From NCBI GenBank assembly GCA_024704175.1, contig CP085629.1, positions 930,001 through 994,000 on the forward strand: DNA of 64,000 nt, in the 5' to 3' direction. The notes under the pieces were generated by a model. That model did not search any database. It saw nothing but the letters and a program-made list of their open reading frames with translations, and was not told the origin of the DNA. Source of the DNA: Paenibacillus sp. P25 (lineage in GTDB: Bacteria; Bacillota; Bacilli; Paenibacillales; NBRC-103111). Position 1 is the first letter of the stretch, and the number at the start of each line of letters is the position of its first letter. Below, one piece after another: positions 50,336-59,410 of this stretch. The translations under genes and the position numbers were made by a program.

Positions 50336-51205
50336 TTAAACCGTTACTTTCCAAGCCGCCGCATGGGATGCGGCAAACTCGGCCAAGGAGACCGGCGGGT
50401 GGCCGGTCACGCGTTCCACGGTATCGGTGACGAGGTCCTCGGTCCCCTCGGTTCGGATCGCATCGTCGAGACCTGCCAGGAAGGAAGCGTAGTCCCCGGG
50501 AAGCCCCAGCCGGGTTAAGTCCTCCGCGAGCCGCTTGCTGTCCACATGCACGTGCCGGATGGGCCGACCGGTCGCGGCACCGATGATCGCAGCCGCCTCC
50601 CCGTAGCTCAACGCCTCAGGGCCGGTAATCAGGTGCTCGGTATTATGCGGCTGTTCATCGATCAGCGCCCGCACGCCGACTTCGGCGATATCGTCCGCAT
50701 GCACGAATCCGATCCGGCCTTCCCCGGTTGCCGTAACCAGGATGCCTTCGCGGTTCATGGTCCCGGCATGCTGGCCTTCGGTGAAATTTTGCATGAAGTA
50801 AGAAGGCCGCAGTACCGTCCATTCCGGAGCGAGCTGACGAATCGCCTGATGCACCGGGCCGAAGACAGGCCCGTCTTCGGGTACGGAAGCGCTGCTCAGC
50901 AGAACGAACCGCTTCACGCCGGCCTCAAGGGCCGTTTCCAGGAAAGGCAGCATGACCCTGGACGGATCCATCACGGCGATGGGAGCTACAAGGTACACCC
51001 TATCCGTCCGGCTTAAGGCCGGCCCAAATGTTGTCCTGTCGTTCCAATCGAAGTGAACATGCTCCGCGCTGTCGATCCGGGGGATGCCGCGTCCGGCAGT
51101 GAGAACGGGATAACCGAGCTGAACCAGACGCCTGGCGATCCGGCTCCCCGTTTTGCCGCTGGCTCCGGTGATCAGAATGTTGCCGTTGTTCTCCATGGTA
51201 TTCAC
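50336..51205 (-). CDS. NmrA-like NAD(P)-binding reductase
   Basis: Intact 289 residues. Rossmann motif ILITGASGKTGSRIARRL near the N-terminus, then VYLVAPIAVMDP, FVLLSSASVPEDG and GRIGFVHADDIAEVGVRALI. It belongs to the atypical SDR/NmrA group, close to quinone-reductase-like proteins often annotated as ergot-alkaloid or NAD(P)H-binding family. It overlaps the upstream SnoaL-like gene by 4 bp (ATGA), so the two are coupled. Confidence 0.88.
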   Translation of the reverse strand: MNTMENNGNILITGASGKTGSRIARRLVQLGYPVLTAGRGIPRIDSAEHVHFDWNDRTTFGPALSRTDRVYLVAPIAVMDPSRVMLPFLETALEAGVKRFVLLSSASVPEDGPVFGPVHQAIRQLAPEWTVLRPSYFMQNFTEGQHAGTMNREGILVTATGEGRIGFVHADDIAEVGVRALIDEQPHNTEHLITGPEALSYGEAAAIIGAATGRPIRHVHVDSKRLAEDLTRLGLPGDYASFLAGLDDAIRTEGTEDLVTDTVERVTGHPPVSLAEFAASHAAAWKVTV

Positions 51206-51564
51206 TCCTTATCTGAATGCGAAAAATTGGGGAAGGAAGCTTCATCGCCAAGGGCTGCAAGAACGACGAGCGGATTCCAATAATCCTTGTAGTGTACGAT
51301 TTTGCCATCTTTGGTTTCGATGAAGGTAAATTGCGACAGCTTTAATTGACCGGGAAGGTTCCTCACATAGTCATAAAGTGCGGCTTTTCCTTCCAGCCTT
51401 TGGGTGAAGCCGTCCGGTGCATAGGGAAATTCGAATACGACCTCATCATCAAACAGCTCGATGAATGGATCCATGTCCTGGTTTATCATCGAATGCTTAA
51501 ATTGTTCAAAAAGCTTCTGCGCAGCTTGAAGTCTTCCCTCGTAATCGGCAGTATGGGTAAACAT
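51202..51564 (-). CDS. SnoaL/NTF2-like protein
   Basis: About 120 residues, starting MFTHTADYEGRLQAAQKLFE. That ATG (51564) has GAGGTGAT at good distance; the in-frame ATG at 51591 lacks one. NTF2-like fold: MDPFIELFDDEVVFEFPYAP, KAALYDYVRNLPG and VHYKDYWNPLVVLAALG. It is coupled to the NmrA-type reductase. Such pairs are common in small stress or secondary-metabolite operons, and the substrate is unknown. Confidence 0.82.
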   Translation of the reverse strand: MFTHTADYEGRLQAAQKLFEQFKHSMINQDMDPFIELFDDEVVFEFPYAPDGFTQRLEGKAALYDYVRNLPGQLKLSQFTFIETKDGKIVHYKDYWNPLVVLAALGDEASFPNFSHSDKE

Positions 51565-51664
51565 CCGAATCACCTCTTCTCTTTTTTTCAAAGATTGGTC
51601 TCTCTTTATCCATAAATATACATATTCCAGACCAAACGGTCAAGAAAATAATTTCGATTCCGAG

Positions 51665-51697
51665 TTGACAATGAATTACTAGTACTATATAGTACTA
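51665..51697. promoter_or_regulatory. Promoter overlapped by an 18-bp perfect palindrome
   Basis: TTGACA (51665-51670), a 17-bp spacer and TATAGT (51688-51693). The palindrome TAGTACTATATAGTACTA spans 51680-51697 and covers the -10 box, as in HxlR/MarR/TetR-type repression. The eight-base core TAGTACTA recurs at 51847-51854 near the next plus-strand gene. No regulator gene is adjacent. Confidence 0.7.
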
Positions 51698-51881
51698 TTC
51701 GAGTGAAATGCTGCACGGCAAGGGGGGCTTCTGTCTGTCGATCGACGGAACCCAATCCACGCGCCGCTCACTTCACATGGATAGATAAGGCTTTACCTCT
51801 TTAGCGGCTCCGCTAAAGTATTTTTTTAACCTCGTTTAGAACTGATTAGTACTAAAATGGCAGAGAAAGCAGGCGAACGAA

Positions 51882-53719
51882 TTGGCACATATTTTTCTTA
51901 CCGGCGGGACGGGCTTTATCGGCATGCATACTTTGCAGAAGCTGATCTTGGAAGACCACAGTGTGACCGTTCTTGTGCGGTCGCAGCGGAAATGGCAGGA
52001 CATTTGCAAACGGATGAATTTGGACCAGGCCTGGGTTTCCGGACGAATCAGGCCGGTGACCGGCGATTTGAGCGCACCCTCTCTTGGGCTAAGCCAGCCG
52101 GATCGGGAGTGGGCCGAGACGGCGGATGTGGTCATCCACGCGGGGGGACCGATGGATATTTTACTCGGGGAGGACGCGGCCCGCGCCGCCTTCTTCCAGG
52201 TCGCCGATGAAATGCTGGCTCTGGCCGCGCGTATCCATGCCGGCCGGGGGCTGAAGCACTTCATTCATCTTGTCGGCTTCAAGAGTCCCTTTGACGACGA
52301 TAATTTCCTGGAGCCGGAGCCGATGATCGCCCGGCTGGAGGCGATGCCGCCATATGAACGGATGAAGTTTCTGGCGGATTTGCGGGTCCGGCAGGCGGCC
52401 CGGACGCACGGATTCCCGCTCTCCGTCGTGAATCTAAGCGTCGTGATCGGCGACTCCGAGCACGGGGATACGCCGCAAACCGGGGGCTCGGCATCCTGGT
52501 CGGTTCCGCGGCGCGCAAGCTGATGAGGCTTGTTCCCGGCGGCGGATCGCACTGGCTTCCGCTCGTGCATGTGGATCATGCGGCCGAATTCATCAGCGCG
52601 CTTGCCTGCGAAACGCAGCCGGACAGCGCAACCTATTTCTTGATGGATGAGAGGGAGAACAGTCCGACGATGCTGGAGCTCGGAAAGCATATGGCCAAAG
52701 AGCCGCGGGTCGCCAGGCCGGTCGGCTCCATCCCGCCGGCTTTTCTGTCCAAGGTGCTGGATACCCCGATGGGCCGGAAGCTCGGAATTCCGAAGGAGTC
52801 GCTTGATTTTATCGTGAATGAGGAATACCCGCTGTCCGCCGCGCAAAAGATCCGGAACCGTCACGGGCTCTCCCACAAGGTGAAGCCGGACATCCTGCCG
52901 TTCATCTTCGCCGATCTCGATTTTCGTATCGTTCATCCTCATGTGCAGCCGGCCGGATATATTCGCGGGAAAAGAGGGCCCTTGGCTTCGCTGGAGCGAA
53001 AGGGAACGGATCCCGGGAAGCGACCGATCGTGTTCGTTCACGGCCTCTTGAGCGGGGCGGACGGCCTCCTGCCCCTCGCCGGACAGTTCCCGGAAGCGGA
53101 TGTTTGCCTGGTCGATCTCCCGGGGCTCGGGCGTTCGCCGTACCATCATCATCCGGATGTGCTGGAAGGCCATATCGAAGCGCTGGTGCGGGCGATTCGG
53201 GCGTTCGATACCCCGGTTACCTTGATCGGCCATTCGCTGGGCGGGTCGCTTGCCGCCAAAGCATGGGAACGCGTCCCTGAATGCATTGGCCGTTTGCATC
53301 TGCTCCAGCCGGTACTACATGCTGCGCCGATGAAATACCGGAGCGCACGGCTGACGGAGGCCGCACTTCGGAGACTCACCGCCTCGGGACTGCAAAAGCA
53401 GCTGTTGTCGCAAACCTGCTTCGAAAGCGCCGGGGAGATTCCGCCGACGTATATTCCTTATGTGCTTGAAGAGCTTCGTTCGCCACGCGTACGCAAGACG
53501 ACAGCCGAGGCTTTCTCCACCCTGACGAAAACGGAGAGCTTCCGGGTTTCTCCCGCGCGCTGTCAAGGCCCGAGGTTCAAATCCTCTGGGGTACGCAGGA
53601 CCGGGTGTACCGGCCGCCGGAGCCCTATCGTTCTTCCTGCGTCGTCACGCTGCCCGCGGCGCACCACTTTCCGCTCTCGCATCCCCAGCGGACGGCGAGC
53701 CTCCTGAAGCGACCGTAAG
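51882..53719 (+). CDS. SDR (NAD-dependent epimerase-like) and alpha/beta-hydrolase fusion protein, two frameshifts
   Basis: About 612 residues. The N-terminal extended-SDR domain has FLTGGTGFIGMHTLQ (residues 6-20) and a Tyr-containing YERMKFLADLRVRQAA. A break near 52510 is followed by LVHVDHAAEFISALAC. The C-terminal alpha/beta hydrolase has VFVHGLLSGADGL, a nucleophile elbow GHSLGGSLAA, Asp in WGTQDRVYRPP and His in PAAHHFPLSHP. A second break is near 53555; the end is TAA 53717-53719. TTG start. The fusion suggests reduction and hydrolysis of one acyl or lactone substrate, possibly lipid-derived. Confidence 0.82.
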
Positions 53720-53814
53720 GAATGCCGAACGCAGCGGGGCAAAAAAATGGGTTGAGCTTTGTCCACACCATGTCAGTATATCTGGCATAGTGTGTACTAA
53801 GGTGGTGATGATAA

Positions 53815-54120
53815 ATGGGCTTGACCCTGACAGACTGGATGCTTTATACCATGTGGGCCGTTTTCGGGCTGATGATCCTCGATTTTCTCATCGGCTTTCT
53901 TCAATCCTTTTGGAGAGGCACTTTCGATACATCCTTTTTAAGCTATTTGAAGGATATTCTGTACTATGTCCTGCCGCTCAACGTCATTTTATCCATGGTC
54001 TCCATCGATCCTACCGGCTGGATTCTCTTGAGTCTTTATTTCATCGGGGGAATCAGCGTGGCGCTCAAATATATTTTGGACATAGTGAAGAAATTTCGGA
54101 AGCCGGCGTCATCTTCATAA
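53815..54120 (+). CDS. Small membrane protein (hypothetical)
   Basis: 101 residues with about three hydrophobic helices (MLYTMWAVFGLMILDFLIGF, ILYYVLPLNVILSMV, GWILLSLYFIGGISVALKYI) and a basic Ser-rich tail. Strong AAGGTGGTGA ribosome site. The size and topology resemble holin-like or phage-shock-type small proteins, but I recognise no family. A terminator follows at once. Confidence 0.65.
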   Translation: MGLTLTDWMLYTMWAVFGLMILDFLIGFLQSFWRGTFDTSFLSYLKDILYYVLPLNVILSMVSIDPTGWILLSLYFIGGISVALKYILDIVKKFRKPASSS

Positions 54121-54123
54121 GGG

Positions 54124-54153
54124 AAAAAACGGTTGCCTCGGCGACCGTTTTTT
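54124..54153 (+). terminator. Intrinsic terminator
   Basis: Stem AAACGGTTGCC / GGCGACCGTTT (close to the loop TC) with six T. Confidence 0.85.
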
Positions 54154-54204
54154 AGTGAAAATGAACGTATGAATTTTCCAGACGGAGCCAAGGAGGAATC
54201 ACAA

Positions 54205-54771
54205 GTGTCATATCCTTTCGACTGCATCACCCAATTTATTTTTGTTGAAACCGAAGTGGAGGAGGCGGACGTGATCCTGGTGCCGGGCGGAAACCATCCT
54301 CCGCTAATGGAAAAGGCGGCCGAATTATATCACCGGGGGCTCGCGCCTGTCATCCTTCCTTCCGGCGGAACGAACCCGTATATAGAGACGACGGAGTGGG
54401 AATTCCTGCGCCATATCGGCATTTCGCTCGGTGTGCCCGAGGAGGCCATATGGAAGGAGGACCAGGCGCAGAATACGTTTCAAAACGCTCAGTTCTCCTG
54501 GGAGGTGCTGAGGACGGCCGGTTTGTATCCGAGGAAGGTCATTCTGTCCTGCAAAGCCGGGCACGCCAGACGGGCGCTATTGACCTACCAGACCGTGTTT
54601 CCCAAGGAAACGCAGTTTTTCGTTGCGCCCGTCATCGACAGAAGGGGGATTACGAAAGACAACTGGTTCCTCACCGCGGAGGGCATCAAGCGCATTATGA
54701 CGGAAGTCGAGAAAATAGGCCGGTACTTCGGGCATCATATCCCGAACTGGGTGGAGCAGCATAAGCCGTAA
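54205..54771 (+). CDS. YdcF/SanA-like DUF218 family protein
   Basis: 188 residues from GTG 54205, chosen because AGGAGG (54190-54195) lies 9 bp upstream; longer in-frame starts have none. The DUF218 fold shows DVILVPGGNHPPLMEKAAEL, ILPSGGTNPYIETTEWEFLR, and WKEDQAQNTFQNAQFSWEVL with the conserved Glu/Asn of the family. VILSCKAGHARRALLTYQ follows. Members bind or transform nucleotide-like or cell-envelope precursors; the reaction is not established. No membrane anchor is seen. Confidence 0.8.
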   Translation: MSYPFDCITQFIFVETEVEEADVILVPGGNHPPLMEKAAELYHRGLAPVILPSGGTNPYIETTEWEFLRHIGISLGVPEEAIWKEDQAQNTFQNAQFSWEVLRTAGLYPRKVILSCKAGHARRALLTYQTVFPKETQFFVAPVIDRRGITKDNWFLTAEGIKRIMTEVEKIGRYFGHHIPNWVEQHKP

Positions 54772-54847
54772 GGCGGATGCCATGCGTCGCGGATGAGGAA
54801 GCTTGCATTGCTGGGCTCGGGTTATACCAGCCGCAGCATATGGCTGA

Positions 54848-55908
54848 TCAGCTTCCTTTGGCGGTGATATCCGGGTTGGCCTGCATGATCGCCTCCGCGG
54901 TCTCCCAGAGCCGGGGCAGAAAACGGGCGACCTCCTCAGCGCGCCGGGAGAGGTCTTCCGTCGAAGCAATGCCGAGATCGGCGAGCGCTTCATCAAAAGC
55001 GGGGGCGAGCGACCGATGCAGCTCCGGCGCGTCGGCGGCCAGAATCTTATGGCGGCGTGCAAAGGTCGCGATCATCCAGAACACGGCTTCGCGGTGATCC
55101 CCTCTGCGGATCAGCTCGCGGCTTCCGTCAATGGCGATCGGCCGTGCGGCGGCGGTGATATCGCCGCTGAAGAAGAACGGCGTCCGGGCCGCGGAGACGG
55201 CGGCGTCGAAGGTGCGGGCAAGCCCGTCCAGATGGTGCAGCGCGCGCCCGGGCGTCAGATCCGTACAGCCCAGCGACTGCAGCAGCTCCGGGTAGAGGCG
55301 GTCGTGGCCGTATTCCTTCAGCACCTCCCGCGCGGCAAGGTAACGCACCGGACGGTAGGGTTGCGGAGCGCAGCGGCGAGCAGGACATGCGTGGTGATGC
55401 CCGTCGGGAACAGCCATGCGGTCACCACATCGTGCCAGGGGGCGGAAGGATCGAGGGAGCGAAGTCCGTTCTCAATCTTCTCCCGGGCGTTCCCGCAGCG
55501 CCGGCGCACCCATTCCATTTCGTGAAAATGGCGGGACACCTGCTCCTGCGGCCTGTGCAAATGCCCGGTGGGATCGGCAATGATCGTATCCGTGCGGAAG
55601 CCGCCCGCCAGGTGATAATGTGTCAGCACCCCTTCCGCCGAGGCCAGCTGGTTCCAGGATAATAACGAAACCTCCAGCAAAGTGCCGCGGTACATAAACT
55701 TCCCAGGCTTAAGCGGAGGCGCGGCTTGGTCAATGACGACCATGACGTCGATATCGGAGGCGGACGGCAGCACCGCATCGTCCGGCATCGCCACCGTCGA
55801 ACCGCTGAAATAAGCACCCCGGAAACCCGGCTCCCGGCCGGCATGCTTCATGACCCACTCCGCCGCCGCTTTTCTGGCGGCCCCGACCTTTGCTGCTCCA
55901 TCAGGCAT
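54848..55908 (-). CDS. Nucleotidyltransferase-fold protein, one frameshift
   Basis: About 350 residues. The N-terminal Pol-beta-type NTase signature is visible as YFSGSTVAM followed by SASDIDVMVVIDQ (Gly-Ser, then Asp-x-Asp). The second half, after a break near 55350, is alpha-helical (REVLKEYGHDRLYPELLQSL; FARRHKILAADAPELHRSLA). The layout resembles small-molecule nucleotidyltransferases such as aminoglycoside-modifying types, but substrate and resistance role cannot be claimed from this. Confidence 0.7.
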
Positions 55909-56145
55909 AACCTCCTGTGATCAAATGGATGAACGTCTTCCATTATAGCCGGTCATACAAATATGGGTAGTCTGTTTATTTCCCCAAAAATACGCTATGA
56001 TATATATAGATGGTATTTCTAACCTATGAAGGCTAAAAGATGCAAAAGAGATCCGTTATCCCGAATGCGATCAAACGCAATTTTAGTATAATTTGTGGTA
56101 AGAATACCAATAATATGCTGCAGTCTCCCATAAAGGACGAGCCGC

Positions 56146-56658
56146 ATGTTCAATATTATGATAACGTTAATCGATACCGTAGTTGCTTGGCGCTGGGGCG
56201 ATTGGAGAAACTGGCGAAGCTATCACGCCACGATCCTTTACTTCATTTGCTGCGATCTCCTCCATAACGTACTTACAGAGGGGCATCATCTGTGGAAATA
56301 TGCCCCCACCGCCATCTTGCCCAACCATACGTTAATGAATCTGTTCGTCATGTTGATTGCCTACCCGAGCATGCTGCTTGTTTATTTGGGACGTTTTCCC
56401 TCCGGGAGGCTTAAGCAAATAGGCTGGATCAGTCTCTGGGTTGCTTTATGGTCCATGCTGGAATGGTTCAGTATGTGGCTTGGTCAATTTTCTTATAATA
56501 ACGGATGGAACATATGGTGGTCGATTGTTTTTAACATGGCGCTTTTTGTCTTCTCTAGGCTTCACTACATAAGGCCGTTGCTGTGCTATGGGTTATCCGT
56601 TATTGCAGCTGTGCTGCTGGTATGGTACTTTAAGGTGCCTGTAAGGGAGCTGGAGTAA
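56146..56658 (+). CDS. CBO0543-type membrane protein
   Basis: 170 residues with about five transmembrane helices and many Trp (WRWGDWRNWRSYHATILYF, HHLWKYAPTAILPNHTLMN, LEWFSMWLGQFSYNNGWNIW). The pattern fits the CBO0543 family of Bacillota, whose function is unknown. It stands alone and ends at a terminator. Confidence 0.7.
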   Translation: MFNIMITLIDTVVAWRWGDWRNWRSYHATILYFICCDLLHNVLTEGHHLWKYAPTAILPNHTLMNLFVMLIAYPSMLLVYLGRFPSGRLKQIGWISLWVALWSMLEWFSMWLGQFSYNNGWNIWWSIVFNMALFVFSRLHYIRPLLCYGLSVIAAVLLVWYFKVPVRELE

Positions 56659-56697
56659 CAGCCCGGGCGCTTTGAAATCCCTGCATTTCCAGAAGTT

Positions 56698-56752
56698 ACA
56701 CCTCTACAGGCCGCCTGCGGATTGATACAATGGCACCTAGAGGTGTTTTTTT
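56698..56752 (+). terminator. Intrinsic terminator preceding the ligase gene
   Basis: Stem ACACCTCTA / TAGAGGTGT around a large loop, then seven T. The GAGGTG of the 3' arm is also the best ribosome site for the ligase start at 56755, so the hairpin could hide or expose it. Confidence 0.65.
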
Positions 56753-56754
56753 GC

Positions 56755-57614
56755 ATGTTCATTCCCATGTTACCCGAAGTCTATGATGAACCGTTCAATG
56801 ACGGAGAGTATATTTTTGAACCGAAGATCGACGGACACCGGCTGATTTATTCGCATTTGAACCGGACGACGCGGTTGTATTCCCGGTTCAATCAGGACAT
56901 AACGAGGCTGTATCCCGAGCTGTACCATCTGGCCGTTGACGAGGACATTGTCCTCGACGGGGAAGTGGCGGCCGTGAATGCGGCAACGGGGCTTATCGAT
57001 TACGAATGCGTCGAAGAGCGTTTACGGCTGCGAAACCGGCGGGAAATCATCCGGCGAAGCGAGCGACATCCCGTCAATTACATCGTCTTCGATATTCTGT
57101 ATTATAAGGGCAGGGATCTCCGGGGTCGCCGCTGATGAAGAGGCGGGAAATCCTGAATGGAATCGACCTCGGCAACCGCCATATCGGGAAAATTCCTTTT
57201 ATCGAAGCGGACGGCTGTAGGATGTTCGAAGAAATCCGCAACCGCCGGATGGAAGGGATCGTCGCCAAAAATAAAGACAGCCTGTACGAGGGCCGCCATT
57301 CGGAGCATTGGCTCAAGATCGACCACTGTCAGGAAGGCGAATTTTACTTGACCGGTTATCGGAAAGATCAATCCGGGTTCCTTGTTTCGTTGCCGGACAA
57401 GAAGCAGGGCTTGAGGCAGGTCGGCGTTGTTTCCGAGGGAATTGACCCCATTCAGAAGTTGACGCCGCTGACGGTCTGCAAGCCGCTGGAAATGCATGAA
57501 GATAACAGGAACGTATACATAAAGCCGTATATCCGAATGAAGCTCAAGTATCTGCACTATTGGAAAGAGGGTATCCTAAGGTCCCCTAGGCTTATAAGTA
57601 TCATCCATTCATAG
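56755..57614 (+). CDS. Stand-alone ATP-dependent DNA ligase, one frameshift
   Basis: About 285 residues. The nucleotidyl-transfer lysine is Lys24 in FEPKIDGHRLIYS (motif I). Motif III is NYIVFDILYYKGRDL, DGEVAAV precedes it, motif IV EGIVAKNKDSLYEGR, motif V WLKIDH. A break near 57125 joins DLRGR to LMKRREILNGI. The OB-fold follows (FYLTGYRKDQSGFLVSLPD). It resembles the ligase module of LigD but has no nuclease or polymerase domain. Such ligases act in bacterial end joining, often with Ku; no Ku gene is in the window. Confidence 0.86.
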
Positions 57615-57632
57615 CAAGTCACCCGTACGATG

Positions 57633-57659
57633 GAATCCCCGCAATTAGGGGATTTTTTT
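57633..57659 (+). terminator. Intrinsic terminator after the ligase gene
   Basis: Stem AATCCCC / GGGGATT with seven T. Confidence 0.85.
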
Positions 57660-57682
57660 ATTGCCTAAAAGCAATTAATTTA

Positions 57683-57737
57683 TTGACAGAGGGAGATTTA
57701 TCCGCTAATATGCGATTGATAGTGATAATCGTTATCA
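57683..57737 (+). promoter_or_regulatory. Promoter with Fur-type box
   Basis: TTGACA (57683-57688), a 17-bp spacer and TAATAT (57706-57711). Just downstream, TGATAATCGTTATCA (57723-57737) matches the 7-1-7 Fur consensus of Bacillus at 14 of 15 positions. It does not fit the Zur box as well. The downstream transporter is thus likely iron-repressed. Confidence 0.85.
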
Positions 57738-57773
57738 TTTAGAAAAGAAAGCTGAGAGGGGATTTTTATTCAA

Positions 57774-59396
57774 ATGTTTGCATCACAGAGAAGGACATTG
57801 CTCATCATTCTGCTTATCCTATGCATGGTATTCGCAGGTTGTTCCTCCAAGACCAACTCCGAACACAGCTCGGAAGCGGGAGGGGAGCAAGCCGCCAAAA
57901 CGGTTACGGTATCCTGGCCGAGAGATGTTGGAGCCATGAACCCGCATGTATACAATCCTTCGCAGTTGCTGGCGCAATCGATGGTTTACGAACCGCTGGT
58001 CCGGTATTCGGAAGGGGGCAAGCTTGAACCGCATTTGGCGGAATCGTGGAGTATATCGCCGGATGGAAAAGAGTATACGTTCCAGCTTCGCCGGAATGTG
58101 AAATTTTCGGACGGAACGGCTTTTAACGCGGCGATTGTGAAGAAGAACTTCGATGCGATCCTGAAGAACGTCAAGAACCATACCTGGCTCGGGTTCTTTA
58201 ATGTGCTCGATAAGACCGAGGCGGCGGATGAATATACTTTCAAAATGACGCTGAAGCGACCGTATTATCCGGTCCTGCAGGAGCTGTCGGTGGTCCGTCC
58301 GGTACGTTTTCTCGGCGAGGCCGGGTTCCCGGAAGACGGCGATACCTCCAAGGGCGTGAAGAAGGCTGTCGGGACCGGGCCTTGGATGCTGACGGATTAC
58401 AAGAAGGATGAATATGCGGAATTTACCCGGAATCCGAATTATTGGGGAACAAGTCCGAAGGCCGACAAAGTTGTAATCAAAGTAATTCCCGATGGAGAAA
58501 CGCGCGTTCTGGCTTTCGAGAAAGGCGAACTCGATCTGATCTATGGCGAAGGCGTAATCAGCATGGATGCGTTTAAGCAGTTGAAAGCATCGGGCAAGTA
58601 TGAAACCAGCCTTTCCGAGCCGATCGCAACGAGATTGTTGGTGCTCAATACGACAAGAGAGCCGCTTGCCGATTTGCGGGTGCGTCTTGCCCTGCAGCAC
58701 GGCTTTAACAAGCAGGCGATGGTCGACGGCATTACCGGAGGCCTGGAAGAGAAGGCGGATAACATCCTGTCCAAAAACTTTCCTTACACGAACCTGAGCA
58801 TCGCACCGGTCGATTACAATGTGGAGAAAGCGAAGGCCTATTTGGACGAAGCGGGATGGAAGTCGCCGGCAGGTAAAACGGTCCGGGAGAAAGACGGCAA
58901 ACCGCTTCAGCTGGAACTGATCTACGAGAAATCGGAGCAAGTTCAAAAGCCGATGGCGGAAACGCTGCAGGCCGAGTGGGCGGCGATCGGCGTCAAGCTG
59001 AACATTACCGGGTTGGAACTGACGGAGCAGGTCAAACGGTTTCGCGCCAATGACTTCGATCTGAATTTCTCAAGCAATTACGGCGCGCCGTACGATCCGC
59101 ACTCCTTCATCCATGTCGTGGCCGAGAAAGGTTTCGGCTTCTCCGATGCGTTATCGAACCTGCCGGTTAAGAAGGAGCTTGATCGGCAAATCAACGAAGC
59201 GCTTTTCTCATCGGACGAGAAGACACGCCAGGAATTGTACGGCACGATACTGAAGTCGCTGCAGGAACAGGCGGCCCTTCTACCGCTTTCTTATCTTAAG
59301 AAGACGGCCGTCTATCAAAAAGGCGTGACCGGCTTTGCCTTTCCGGCCAACCGGGACGACAACCCGTTCAGCGGGATCGATTTAGTCAAGAAATAA
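57774..59396 (+). CDS. Nickel/peptide/opine-type ABC transporter substrate-binding lipoprotein
   Basis: Intact 540 residues. Lipoprotein signal TLLIILLILCMVFAGCSSK with the lipobox Cys at residue 23. SBP family 5 body: NPHVYNPSQLLAQSMVYEPL, WSISPDGKEYTFQLRRNVKF, VGTGPWMLTDYKKDEYAEFT and YDPHSFIHV. It is closest in type to NikA/CntA, which bind metal-chelate complexes. A Fur box and an embedded metallophore-type exporter point to a staphylopine-like or nickel-chelate ligand rather than peptides. Confidence 0.88.
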   Translation: MFASQRRTLLIILLILCMVFAGCSSKTNSEHSSEAGGEQAAKTVTVSWPRDVGAMNPHVYNPSQLLAQSMVYEPLVRYSEGGKLEPHLAESWSISPDGKEYTFQLRRNVKFSDGTAFNAAIVKKNFDAILKNVKNHTWLGFFNVLDKTEAADEYTFKMTLKRPYYPVLQELSVVRPVRFLGEAGFPEDGDTSKGVKKAVGTGPWMLTDYKKDEYAEFTRNPNYWGTSPKADKVVIKVIPDGETRVLAFEKGELDLIYGEGVISMDAFKQLKASGKYETSLSEPIATRLLVLNTTREPLADLRVRLALQHGFNKQAMVDGITGGLEEKADNILSKNFPYTNLSIAPVDYNVEKAKAYLDEAGWKSPAGKTVREKDGKPLQLELIYEKSEQVQKPMAETLQAEWAAIGVKLNITGLELTEQVKRFRANDFDLNFSSNYGAPYDPHSFIHVVAEKGFGFSDALSNLPVKKELDRQINEALFSSDEKTRQELYGTILKSLQEQAALLPLSYLKKTAVYQKGVTGFAFPANRDDNPFSGIDLVKK

Positions 59397-59410
59397 ACGG
59401 GAGGCCAGGT

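Noticed and set aside
57819..58946. Minus-strand open frame of 375 codons
   Set aside because: It lies entirely antisense to the substrate-binding lipoprotein, has Arg/Leu/Phe-rich low-information sequence and no ribosome site; it is a shadow of a high-GC gene.
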